Under the pieces are notes generated by a model. That model searched no databases and was not told where the DNA came from. It saw only the letters and a program-made list of their open reading frames with translations. Made by a program: the position numbers and the translations under genes. A stretch of DNA of 7,919 bases, taken from positions 1 to 7,919 of the forward strand of contig JAHEBI010000091.1 of NCBI GenBank assembly GCA_024642325.1, read 5' to 3'. This document shows positions 1 through 6,407 of this stretch, piece by piece; within the stretch, counting starts at the first letter, position 1; each line of letters begins with the position of its first letter. This stretch comes from Eudoraea sp. (GTDB lineage Bacteria > Bacteroidota > Bacteroidia > Flavobacteriales > Flavobacteriaceae).

Positions 1-637
1 TATCTTTGACGGTTTCTTCCGTAGCCGGCATTAAAGAACCCCCGGCTTCAATCCTTAAAAAATCTCTTCCCGTACCATCAGATCTTAAATATTCATCCTG
101 CAATCCCAATCCCTCAAAATTCGGTTCGAAAAGAACTGCTCCGGCCCCATCACCAAAAATAATACAGGTAGTTCTGTCTGTATAATCCAGGATAGAGGAC
201 ATTTTATCCGCACCAATCAGGAGGACCTTCTTATATCTGCCAGATTCTATATAGCGCGCCGCAGTGGACATTCCATATAAAAAATTTGAACAGGCGGCCT
301 GCATATCAAATGCAAAGGCATTTACCGCTCCAATTTTTGATGCGACATAGGCGGAAGTTGAAGCCACAGGTAAATCAGGTGTAGCCGTTCCAACTATTAC
401 CAGGTCAATTTCAGCGGGGTCCAAATTGGACTTACTGATTAAATTTTCTGCTGCCTTAATGGCCAGATAGGAAGTACCCTTATCTTTATCTTTTAATATC
501 CTTCTTTCCTTAATCCCTGTTCTGGTGGTTATCCACTCCTCCGTAGTATCCACCATGCTCTCCAACATTTTATTGGTTAACCTGAATTCTGGTAAGTAAG
601 CCCCTACAGCTGTAATTGCTGCCGTAATTTTACCCAT
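1..637 (-). CDS. fabH: Beta-ketoacyl-ACP synthase III (FabH), N-terminal part, cut by left window edge
   Basis: KAS III condenses an acyl-CoA primer (usually acetyl-CoA or a branched primer) with malonyl-ACP, the first step of type II fatty acid synthesis in the cytoplasm. The visible 212 residues begin MGKITAAITAVGAYLPE, with the ATG at 635-637. They include the family's early EEWITTRTGIKERR segment (about 33-46), GTATPDLPVAST (about 83-94) and the active-site cysteine in QAACSNFLYG (Cys116, codon 290-292). FGDGAGAVLFEP follows near residue 160. The catalytic His and Asn lie in the missing C-terminal half. The gene follows rpmF on the same strand, as in many bacteria, but a strong terminator and 170 bp separate the two, so fabH probably has its own promoter or depends on readthrough. 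No Shine-Dalgarno sequence precedes the ATG. Family assignment is secure; primer preference cannot be read from this part. Confidence 0.95.
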   Translation of the reverse strand, partial: MGKITAAITAVGAYLPEFRLTNKMLESMVDTTEEWITTRTGIKERRILKDKDKGTSYLAIKAAENLISKSNLDPAEIDLVIVGTATPDLPVASTSAYVASKIGAVNAFAFDMQAACSNFLYGMSTAARYIESGRYKKVLLIGADKMSSILDYTDRTTCIIFGDGAGAVLFEPNFEGLGLQDEYLRSDGTGRDFLRIEAGGSLMPATEETVKD

Positions 638-664
638 AATAAGCTTGGTTTTTATCAAGAAACC

Positions 665-743
665 TTGAAAAATGGTTGAAAATCGATGAAAAATAGTGAT
701 TTTTTAGGACTTTTTGCCCAAAAAGCTAATTTTTAAAGATTTT
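665..743. other. Helically phased A/T tracts upstream of fabH, possible bent DNA
   Basis: Runs of A or T recur with near-helical spacing. Approximate tract centres are 670, 680.5, 691, 702.5, 713, 722, 732 and 741.5, a mean step of about 10.2 bp. The first three lie in degenerate tandem units of 10-11 bp of the form TTGAAAAATGG / TTGAAAATCG / ATGAAAAATAG (665-696). In-phase A and T tracts are known to bend DNA. That this region bends and influences fabH transcription is inference; an AT-rich spacer could show part of this by chance. Confidence 0.45.
710..725. repeat. Perfect inverted repeat in the fabH upstream region
   Basis: Seven-base arms CTTTTTG (710-716) and CAAAAAG (719-725) flank a central CC. 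The repeat lies 73 bp before the fabH start. It overlaps a promoter-like minus-strand TAGCTTTT (721-728), one mismatch from the Bacteroidota -7 consensus TAnnTTTG, but no matching TTG is seen at the -33 distance. The symmetry would suit a dimeric repressor. Its arms are mostly A and T runs, so chance is a real alternative. It has no downstream T run and is not terminator-like. Confidence 0.3.
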
Positions 744-755
744 AATCCACCCCAT

Positions 756-787
756 AAAAAAACTCCCATTAATTATAAGTGGGAGTT
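756..787 (-). terminator. Rho-independent terminator of the yceD-rpmF unit
   Basis: On the minus strand AACTCCCA (780-787) pairs perfectly with TGGGAGTT (761-768) around an 11-base loop, and the stem runs directly into seven T residues (756-762). It starts 20 bp after the rpmF stop codon. Only the minus strand has the T run, so termination is directional and lies between rpmF and fabH. Confidence 0.9.
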
Positions 788-807
788 CAAAATAATAGTA
801 CAGTCTA

Positions 808-1005
808 CTATACTGTTTCTTCTTCTATCTTATCAATAAGAACTTGCCCTCGGTAATATAATTTACCCTCGTGCCAGTGGGCTCTATGATATAAGTGCAT
901 TTCTCCTGTTGTTGGATCCTTAGCAAGAGTGGGAGCTACAGCTTTATAATGAGTTCTTCTCTTATCTCTTCTTGTTTTGGATATTTTCCTTTTAGGATGT
1001 GCCAT
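808..1005 (-). CDS. rpmF: 50S ribosomal protein L32 (bL32)
   Basis: This is a 65-residue structural protein of the large ribosomal subunit. It opens with the diagnostic MAHPKRKISKTRRDKRRTHY and continues with PTTGEMHLYHRAHWHEGKLYYRGQ, as is typical of Bacteroidota bL32. There is no cysteine at all, so it is a zinc-free form; many relatives keep at least one Cys just before PTTGE, where this protein has AKD. The length is usual for the group. It starts 8 bp after the stop of the upstream DUF177 gene on the same strand, and the pair is almost certainly co-transcribed from the promoter at 1571-1600. The terminator at 756-787 ends the unit. Confidence 0.98.
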   Translation of the reverse strand: MAHPKRKISKTRRDKRRTHYKAVAPTLAKDPTTGEMHLYHRAHWHEGKLYYRGQVLIDKIEEETV

Positions 1006-1013
1006 TTTGAAAT

Positions 1014-1544
1014 CTATTTATCCGTTAGTAATTTTTTTAATGCCTCCCATCTGGGATCTATTTTATTTTTGTCTTTCTTATTCTCTTTTGGTTGTAATTC
1101 TTTAAGCTTTTTTAGTGCTTCTGAATTTAACGTACCGTCCAGTACACCCGGGTGTATTCTCTTGGATGGCACTGCCAATACCAACATTTCGTAAACGTAT
1201 TGCGCAATATTTACCTGATGCTCACCGTGCGGGATGATGAGTATCTCATCATCTTCATCATTGTATTCCTCTCCAAACTTTATTAAAAGTTCCAGAGAAG
1301 CTTCAATTTTCTGATTAAAAGGTTCGTTTGTAAGATCGCAAAAGACATTTACTGTTCCCTCAGCCTTTAAATGAAGCTCAAGAACCGTCGTCATCCTATC
1401 TAATACTACATGCAGCTCAAGAGCCGCATCATTAAATTCATGGTAATCAAAAGATTCAAAGAACGTATTGTCTATTTGGTATTCAAACTTGTGCTTACCT
1501 TGTTTTAATCCTGCAAAAGGAATACTGTATTCCTTATTCTTCAT
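1014..1544 (-). CDS. yceD: DUF177 / YceD family protein
   Basis: This is the DUF177 (YceD) protein encoded next to rpmF in many bacteria. Members have been linked to 23S rRNA accumulation or ribosome assembly, but the exact biochemical role is not settled. From the ATG at 1542-1544 it has 176 residues, beginning MKNKEYSIPFAGLKQGKHKF. The core contains CDLTNEPF (a family signature around a lone Cys), an acidic stretch EEYNDEDDEILI, then HGEHQVNIAQYVYEMLVLAVP and the C-terminal DPRWEALKKLLTDK. An in-frame GTG at 1554-1556 would add four residues. I prefer the ATG because it matches relatives in length and because the promoter -7 box at 1571-1578 would leave a leader of only about 9 bases before the GTG. 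No Shine-Dalgarno sequence is seen. rpmF follows after 8 bp. Confidence 0.92.
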   Translation of the reverse strand: MKNKEYSIPFAGLKQGKHKFEYQIDNTFFESFDYHEFNDAALELHVVLDRMTTVLELHLKAEGTVNVFCDLTNEPFNQKIEASLELLIKFGEEYNDEDDEILIIPHGEHQVNIAQYVYEMLVLAVPSKRIHPGVLDGTLNSEALKKLKELQPKENKKDKNKIDPRWEALKKLLTDK

Positions 1545-1570
1545 CGCGTTATACACTAGTTTAAGGCGTG

Positions 1571-1600
1571 CAAAGATACTTTTTTTTTCTAAAACCCCAA
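1571..1600 (-). promoter_or_regulatory. Bacteroidota-type promoter for yceD-rpmF
   Basis: On the minus strand a TTG (-33 element, 1598-1600) is followed after exactly 19 bp by TATCTTTG (-7 element, 1571-1578), a full match to the known Bacteroidota consensus TTG-N19-TAnnTTTG. The spacer carries an A9 run. Transcription would start near 1565, leaving about 20 bases before the ATG at 1544. Confidence 0.85.
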
Positions 1601-1662
1601 TTAAAATAGAAATATATTTCCCATGAAATATGCTTTAAAATAATAGGTATCTATTCAAAGTA

Positions 1663-2709
1663 TCAACGTTTCATTCTCTGTTTTTGCAATGGATTTTCCA
1701 TAAGCTCCTGAAACTCCTCTCTTTTTCTGAAAATGTTTATTGCCATAAAAACTGCTTCCTTAAAGGAACCCGGATCAGCTGCACCTTTACCCGCTATTTC
1801 ATATGCCGTGCCGTGATCTGGAGATGTGCGCACTTTTGACAGGCCGGCTGTAAAGTTAACCCCCTTCCCAAAGGAGAGTGTCTTAAAGGGGATTAAGCCC
1901 TGATCGTGATAGGCTGCCAGAATAGCATCGAAGTTTTTATAACCATCAGATCCAAAAAAACTGTCCGCTGCATACGGACCGAATACCAGGTGCCCTTTAT
2001 CTGATAATTCACGAATAACCGGCTTTAATACCTCATCGTCCTCCTTGCCAATGACCCCATTGTCACCACTATGCGGATTAATCCCTAAAAGGGCAATTTT
2101 TGGTTTTCGGATACCAAAATCCATTTTTAATGAATTTTCCATTATCTGGATTTTATGACGTACAAGCTTTGGTGTAATGGCTTCAGGAACATCTTTTACC
2201 GCCAGATGATCCGTTAGTAATCCTATCCTTAAATTATCTGTAACCATAAACATAAGACTTTCTCCATCCAGTTCACTCGCCAGATAATCTGTATGCCCAG
2301 GAAAGTTAAAATCCTTGGATTGTATATTGTTTTTATTAATAGGTGCTGTTACCAGTAAATCGATCTCATTATTTTTTAAAGCCCTTACTGCTGCACGAAG
2401 TGATTTTAAGGCATAGGCGCCGCTTTCTTCAGTGGCTTTCCCATAGAGTGTGTTTGGAACTTCGTTCCATACATTCACAACATTCACCTTGCCCTCTATT
2501 GCTTTTGAAGCTTCTTTGATGCCGTTGTAGTTAATATCGATTCCCAGATCATTCTTTTGTTTGGAAATGGTCTTATTTGATGCAAAAATAATTGGGGTGC
2601 AAAAATCCGTCATTCTGGGATCTTCAAATGTTTTTAGCACAACTTCACATCCAATACCATTCAAATCCCCAATAGATATTCCAACCCTTATTTTTGCCTT
2701 TTCCTCCAT
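1663..2709 (-). CDS. pdxA: 4-hydroxythreonine-4-phosphate dehydrogenase (PdxA)
   Basis: PdxA oxidises 4-phosphohydroxy-L-threonine with NAD+. The product loses CO2 to give 3-amino-2-oxopropyl phosphate, which PdxJ joins to deoxyxylulose phosphate in vitamin B6 synthesis. The protein of 348 residues starts at ATG 2707-2709 with MEEKAKIRVGISIGDLNGIG, matching the family N terminus. A TTG at 2743-2745 would add 12 unlike residues and overlaps the likely promoter. Substrate-site His139 lies in FPGHTDY. The three metal-binding histidines are His168 (LLTDHLAV), His213 (INPHSGD) and His268 (AAYHDQGLIPFK). The C-terminal RTSPDHGTAYEIAGKG block is intact, so the enzyme looks active. It is slightly longer than E. 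coli PdxA (329). ribE diverges from it; yceD follows on the same strand after 118 bp with its own promoter. No clear terminator lies after the stop. Confidence 0.96.
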   Translation of the reverse strand: MEEKAKIRVGISIGDLNGIGCEVVLKTFEDPRMTDFCTPIIFASNKTISKQKNDLGIDINYNGIKEASKAIEGKVNVVNVWNEVPNTLYGKATEESGAYALKSLRAAVRALKNNEIDLLVTAPINKNNIQSKDFNFPGHTDYLASELDGESLMFMVTDNLRIGLLTDHLAVKDVPEAITPKLVRHKIQIMENSLKMDFGIRKPKIALLGINPHSGDNGVIGKEDDEVLKPVIRELSDKGHLVFGPYAADSFFGSDGYKNFDAILAAYHDQGLIPFKTLSFGKGVNFTAGLSKVRTSPDHGTAYEIAGKGAADPGSFKEAVFMAINIFRKREEFQELMENPLQKQRMKR

Positions 2710-2742
2710 GTTATCAAACTCTTTATTTCTACTTTTACAAAG

Positions 2743-2750
2743 CAAAACTA
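2743..2750 (-). promoter_or_regulatory. Candidate -7 promoter element for pdxA
   Basis: The minus strand reads TAGTTTTG, an exact match to the Bacteroidota -7 consensus TAnnTTTG, 33 bp before the pdxA ATG. I do not see a TTG at the expected -33 distance, which would fall inside the start of ribE, so this is a partial promoter match. Confidence 0.4.
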
Positions 2751-2767
2751 CTTATTTTAAACGATAC

Positions 2768-3355
2768 ATGTTTACAGGAATAATTGAAACTTTAGGCAAA
2801 ATACACAGATTGCAAAAAGAGGGAGGTAATCTTCACATTACTGTTAGTTCTCCAATTACAGAAGAATTAAAAATAGACCAAAGTATTTCCCACAATGGGG
2901 TATGCCTTACGGTGGTCGAAAAAGAAGATTCTTATTATACAGTTACGGCCATTGATGAAACCCTGAAGAAGACAAATCTTTCAGAATTAAAGGAAGGGCA
3001 GCTGGTTAACCTGGAGCGGGCAATGGTTATGGGGTCAAGATTAGACGGGCACCTGGTTCAGGGCCATGTGGATCAAACGGCTATTTGTAGAAAAATAGAC
3101 AGAAATGACGGCAGTTGGATGTTCACTTTTGAATACGATCCGAAACTTAAAAATATTACCATAGAAAAAGGCTCCATTACGGTAGACGGAGTTAGTTTGA
3201 CTGTGGTCAATTCTGAAAAGAACGCCTTTAGTGTGGCGATTATTCCATACACTTATGAGCATACCCGGTTCAAAGATTATGAAATTGGCACTATGGTAAA
3301 CCTGGAGTTTGACGTAATTGGCAAGTATGTTGCCAGGTACATGGAATTAAGGTAG
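2768..3355 (+). CDS. ribE: Riboflavin synthase, alpha subunit
   Basis: This enzyme dismutates two 6,7-dimethyl-8-ribityllumazine molecules into riboflavin and the pyrimidinedione precursor, the last step of riboflavin synthesis. The 195-residue protein begins MFTGIIETLGKI, the invariant family N terminus, at the ATG 2768-2770. The reading frame stays open upstream, but only into sequence antisense to pdxA. Two lumazine-binding barrels are visible as an internal duplication: NGVCLTVVE (Cys46) in the first and DGVSLTVVN (Ser143) in the second, preceded by IEKGSITV with Lys134. DGHLVQGHVD lies between them and IGKYVARYME near the C terminus. Cys46, Lys134 and Ser143 fit the positions known to matter in E. 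coli. Length is typical. No FMN riboswitch fits in the 58 bp before the gene. A weak -7-like TACTTTTA is at 2730-2737. The acyltransferase gene converges on it from 55 bp away. Confidence 0.96.
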   Translation: MFTGIIETLGKIHRLQKEGGNLHITVSSPITEELKIDQSISHNGVCLTVVEKEDSYYTVTAIDETLKKTNLSELKEGQLVNLERAMVMGSRLDGHLVQGHVDQTAICRKIDRNDGSWMFTFEYDPKLKNITIEKGSITVDGVSLTVVNSEKNAFSVAIIPYTYEHTRFKDYEIGTMVNLEFDVIGKYVARYMELR

Positions 3356-3410
3356 TGCTTGACAAATAATTTTAATTCAGCCCGCCAGTAACAAAGGTTG
3401 GCCGAAAACT

Positions 3411-4499
3411 TCATACTTTGATAAATATTTTACGCCTGTACATTACGTAAGCCAACAATAAATAAAAAGAAACTACCGATAATCCGTATAGGAGGGAAGA
3501 TAACTCCGCAGACATAAAATCGTGCAGGTATATTTTCTGAAACAACCACTGGTGAAGTGTTGTTTGTCCATCAATTTTTATGGAATAAAATATTTTACTT
3601 ATAAAACTGGATAAAAAATATACTGTAATTGCGTTAGATCCCGCATACCTGAAAATACTTCCGAATCTAAATCCTTTAACATCGGTTAAATAGTAAATTA
3701 GCGCAAGCAATATATTAGCCCATCCTGCAGTAACCAGCACAAAGCTGCTGCTCCAAAGGGCTTTGTTAATAGGGAATACAAGATCCCAAAGATGTCCTGC
3801 CACCACCAGAACTATCCCCACTCCCAGCAATAGTAATTCCTTTTTGGCTCTTTTAGATAAAAGTATCAATCCTGTAAATATGCCCATCAGTGAACTGGCT
3901 ATGGAAGGGAGCGTACTTAATAATCCTTCGGGATCATAATCTTCCTTGTACATATGGGTGCCAATTACATGGAGGTCTATGTAGTTAGCCCAGTTATTAG
4001 GTGCTCTTTCAAAAGTAGGATCCATTCCATTAACAGGAATAAACCCCATCCATATCCAATACCCAAGTAATATAGTTATACAAATTCCAAGGAGTACTTT
4101 CCAGTTGAAATTAATAAACAAAATTGCTGCGAAAAAGAAAACAACCCCTATTCGCTGCAAAACACCCGGAAACCGAATGTTTTCAAAATCCTTAAAAAAA
4201 GGAAAGTAAATGGTAAATGCACCCAGGAAAAGACCTAAACCTATTAGTTTTAATGCTCTTATTACAATTTTCCTATAGGTAGCGGAGGTAGTTGTTTTAT
4301 TTTGGTATGAAAAAACTATGGAGGTTCCCACTATAAAAAGGAAGAATGGAAACACGAGATCAGTTGGTGTATAACCATGCCAATTTGCGTGCAACAGAGG
4401 GCCATAGACATTAGACCATGTCCCGGGTGTGTTTACCAAAATCATAAGCACTATGGTAAGACCCCTAAAGATATCAACGGATATAATCCTTTCTTTCAT
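3411..4499 (-). CDS. NagX/HGSNAT-like membrane acyltransferase (DUF5009)
   Basis: This 362-residue polytopic inner-membrane protein with about ten hydrophobic segments belongs to the family of human heparan-alpha-glucosaminide N-acetyltransferase and bacterial NagX. Family members are thought to move an acetyl group across the membrane onto the amino group of a sugar. The N-terminal signature is clear: VDIFRGLTIVLMILVN (about 8-23), then HANWHGYTPTDLVFPFFLF (37-55). His37 occupies the position of the catalytic His of human HGSNAT, in the shared pattern HAxWxGxTxxDLVFP. GVLQRIG (about 112-118) is another family block. The start at ATG 4497-4499 puts the first helix in place. The gene lies 4 bp after the symporter stop on the same strand, so the two are co-transcribed and probably share a substrate. 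Amino-sugar acetylation is inferred from family and context. No terminator is visible in the 55 bp after the stop. Confidence 0.85.
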   Translation of the reverse strand: MKERIISVDIFRGLTIVLMILVNTPGTWSNVYGPLLHANWHGYTPTDLVFPFFLFIVGTSIVFSYQNKTTTSATYRKIVIRALKLIGLGLFLGAFTIYFPFFKDFENIRFPGVLQRIGVVFFFAAILFINFNWKVLLGICITILLGYWIWMGFIPVNGMDPTFERAPNNWANYIDLHVIGTHMYKEDYDPEGLLSTLPSIASSLMGIFTGLILLSKRAKKELLLLGVGIVLVVAGHLWDLVFPINKALWSSSFVLVTAGWANILLALIYYLTDVKGFRFGSIFRYAGSNAITVYFLSSFISKIFYSIKIDGQTTLHQWLFQKIYLHDFMSAELSSLLYGLSVVSFYLLLAYVMYRRKIFIKV

Positions 4500-4503
4500 A
4501 CTC

Positions 4504-6315
4504 CTATAATATAATTTCCTTCATTCTGTTCCAGACCCGGGCTAATAATATTCCGGAAACTACCGCTATTACGGTTAAAATGGCCGCGAGTTTAATCTCG
4601 CCATATATCCAATACCCTGTAGCGAACATGCAGGTGTAAATAAGTATACAACCCAGGATCATTGCCGAAATTCCCTGCGGAACGCTCCATTTCTCATTGG
4701 GATCTGCAATTACCACCCCATCTGTTTTTGCGTCTTTAATCACTTTTTCCCAGCCGGGGCCCCCGGGTTGAATTTTTTTGTAGAAATCCCTCAGTACCGT
4801 TTTTGATTCGGGCTGAGTCATAAAAGTGGCTGCCAGCCATATAAGTGTTGTAACCAACACCACAAAAGGATACTCTGTCCAGTCCGGAAAAAGCCCGCTA
4901 TCTGCAGCAAATAGCAATGGTCCCACAGCCGTGAGTTTAAGAATGATAGAGATTATTCCGGAAGCGAACATTGCGGTAATCTCACTCCAGGCATTGATAC
5001 GCCACCAGAACCATCTTAAAATAAATATTAAACCGGTACCTGCGCCAAAAACCAATAGTACTTCAAATAATTGAAGTGCATTTTGCAGCAGCAATGCAAG
5101 CAGGGCACTAAATACCATAAGGGCCACAGTTGACAAACGACCTACCGCAACCAATCTCTTTTCTGAAGCCTTTGGATTGATCTGCTGTTTGTAAAAATCA
5201 TAGACTATATAGGATGATCCCCAGTTTAACTGAGTAGAAATAGTACTCATATAGGCGGCAATTAAAGATGCTAACACCAGGCCAAGAAGACCGCTGGGTA
5301 ATTTGGTGAGCATAGCAGAATACGCCAAATCGTGTCCTAATTTATCATCCGCCATATTCGGGAAAGCTTCATGAATACTAGCAATGTCCGGATAAACCAC
5401 CAATGACGCCAAAGCCACAAGAATCCATGGCCAGGGCCTTAGTGCATAATGCATAATATTAAAGAAAAAAGTTGCGCCAATAGCATGGTTTTCATTTTTG
5501 GCAGCCAGCATTCTCTGTGCAATATAACCTCCACCGCCCGGTTCTGCACCTGGGTACCATGAACTCCACCATTGTACTGCAAGGGGTATGATAAAGAGGG
5601 TTATCAACGCCTGTTTATTGCTGAAATCGGGCAGGATATTCAGTTTATCTCTTACATTTTCATTAGCCATAATTGCATCAATCCCACCTACTTCGGGTAT
5701 ATTCACCAGATAATATGCCGCACCAATTGCTCCCCCCATTGCTACAAAAAACAATAGGAAATCTGTATAAACAACCCCTTTAAATCCACCCAATGCGCTA
5801 AAAGTTACCGTAATTAATCCAGCGCTAACTACGGTCTGCCATGGTTCCAGCCCAAGCATTATTCCCCCTATTTTAATGGCTGCCAGTGTAACGGCGGACA
5901 TCGTGATTACATTAAAAATAACCCCGAGATAAATGGCCCGGAACTTTCTTAAAAATCTTGCCGGAGCACCACCATAGCGCAATTCATAAAATTCCAGATC
6001 TGTATTTACATTAGATTTTCTCCATAGTTTGGCATACACAAATACCGTCAACAGACCGGTAATAAGAAAGGCCCACCAGACCCAGTTTCCTGAAACTCCA
6101 TTCGTCCTTACAATATCGGTCACAAGGTTTGGTGTATCTGTAGAAAATGTGGTTGCTACCATGGAAAGTCCCAGCAGCCACCAGGGCATGGTCCTTCCGG
6201 ATAAGAAAAATTCAGTTGTATCCTTACCCGATTTTTTGGAAACAAGAATTCCGATAAGGAGGACAATTGAGAAAAATACAATGATAAACGAATAGTCTAA
6301 AGTGCTTAGTTCCAT
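4504..6315 (-). CDS. Sodium:solute symporter (SSS family)
   Basis: This 603-residue inner-membrane transporter has about 13-15 hydrophobic segments, as expected for sodium-coupled SSS carriers of sugars, amino acids or other small solutes. It opens with a membrane helix (about 6-25), then KKSGKDTTEFFLSGRTMPWWLLGLS in the usual place of the SSS N-terminal loop and ATTFSTDTPN in the broken first core helix. The family signature region GGFKGVVYTDFLLFF starts at residue 176. MSTISTQLNWGSSY (from Met356) matches the helix whose serines bind sodium in characterised members, so coupling to sodium looks intact. WYPGAEPGGGGYIAQRMLAAKN is also typical of the family. A hydrophilic region (about 500-545) precedes the last two helices. 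The substrate cannot be read from sequence. The NagX-like acyltransferase 4 bp downstream suggests an amino sugar or its oligomer. The start is ATG 6313-6315, with a likely -7 box at 6337-6344. Confidence 0.93.
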   Translation of the reverse strand: MELSTLDYSFIIVFFSIVLLIGILVSKKSGKDTTEFFLSGRTMPWWLLGLSMVATTFSTDTPNLVTDIVRTNGVSGNWVWWAFLITGLLTVFVYAKLWRKSNVNTDLEFYELRYGGAPARFLRKFRAIYLGVIFNVITMSAVTLAAIKIGGIMLGLEPWQTVVSAGLITVTFSALGGFKGVVYTDFLLFFVAMGGAIGAAYYLVNIPEVGGIDAIMANENVRDKLNILPDFSNKQALITLFIIPLAVQWWSSWYPGAEPGGGGYIAQRMLAAKNENHAIGATFFFNIMHYALRPWPWILVALASLVVYPDIASIHEAFPNMADDKLGHDLAYSAMLTKLPSGLLGLVLASLIAAYMSTISTQLNWGSSYIVYDFYKQQINPKASEKRLVAVGRLSTVALMVFSALLALLLQNALQLFEVLLVFGAGTGLIFILRWFWWRINAWSEITAMFASGIISIILKLTAVGPLLFAADSGLFPDWTEYPFVVLVTTLIWLAATFMTQPESKTVLRDFYKKIQPGGPGWEKVIKDAKTDGVVIADPNEKWSVPQGISAMILGCILIYTCMFATGYWIYGEIKLAAILTVIAVVSGILLARVWNRMKEIIL

Positions 6316-6336
6316 AGTTTGGTTTTGGTCGTGGCA

Positions 6337-6344
6337 TAAAGATA
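6337..6344 (-). promoter_or_regulatory. Candidate -7 promoter element for the symporter operon
   Basis: The minus strand reads TATCTTTA, one base from TAnnTTTG and nearly identical to the yceD box TATCTTTG, 21 bp before the symporter ATG. The region upstream is very AT-rich but I find no TTG at 17-23 bp. The 92 bp between this gene and the divergent TSUP gene must hold the control sites of both. Confidence 0.45.
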
Positions 6345-6407
6345 TTATTTTTTAGAATACATTTGTTTTTTGTTCTTAAAACCTGATCATTCTTTAAACA
6401 TCCTATT

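Noticed and set aside
895..1194. Open frame antisense to rpmF and yceD
   Set aside because: It spans two conserved genes on the other strand and its Phe/Ser-rich product is typical of antisense translation.
1609..1620. Perfect 12 bp palindrome GAAATATATTTC upstream of the yceD promoter as an operator
   Set aside because: It is almost all A and T in an AT-rich spacer, so it is easily due to chance; no second copy was seen.
1642..1655. Small hairpin AATAG-GTAT-CTATT just after pdxA as a terminator
   Set aside because: The stem has five pairs with only one G-C pair and no clean T run follows on the minus strand, so it is too weak to call.
2561..2767. Upstream extension of ribE in the same open frame
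   Set aside because: The extra residues are antisense to pdxA and do not resemble riboflavin synthase, whose conserved N terminus MFTGIIE begins at 2768.
3320..3334. Hairpin GGCAA-GTATG-TTGCC at the end of ribE as a terminator
   Set aside because: It lies inside the coding sequence and is not followed by a T run on either strand.
4826..5074. Small open frames on the strand opposite the symporter, including 5572-5757 and 6029-6295
   Set aside because: They lie wholly inside a well-supported membrane protein gene and encode low-complexity sequence with no recognisable domain.
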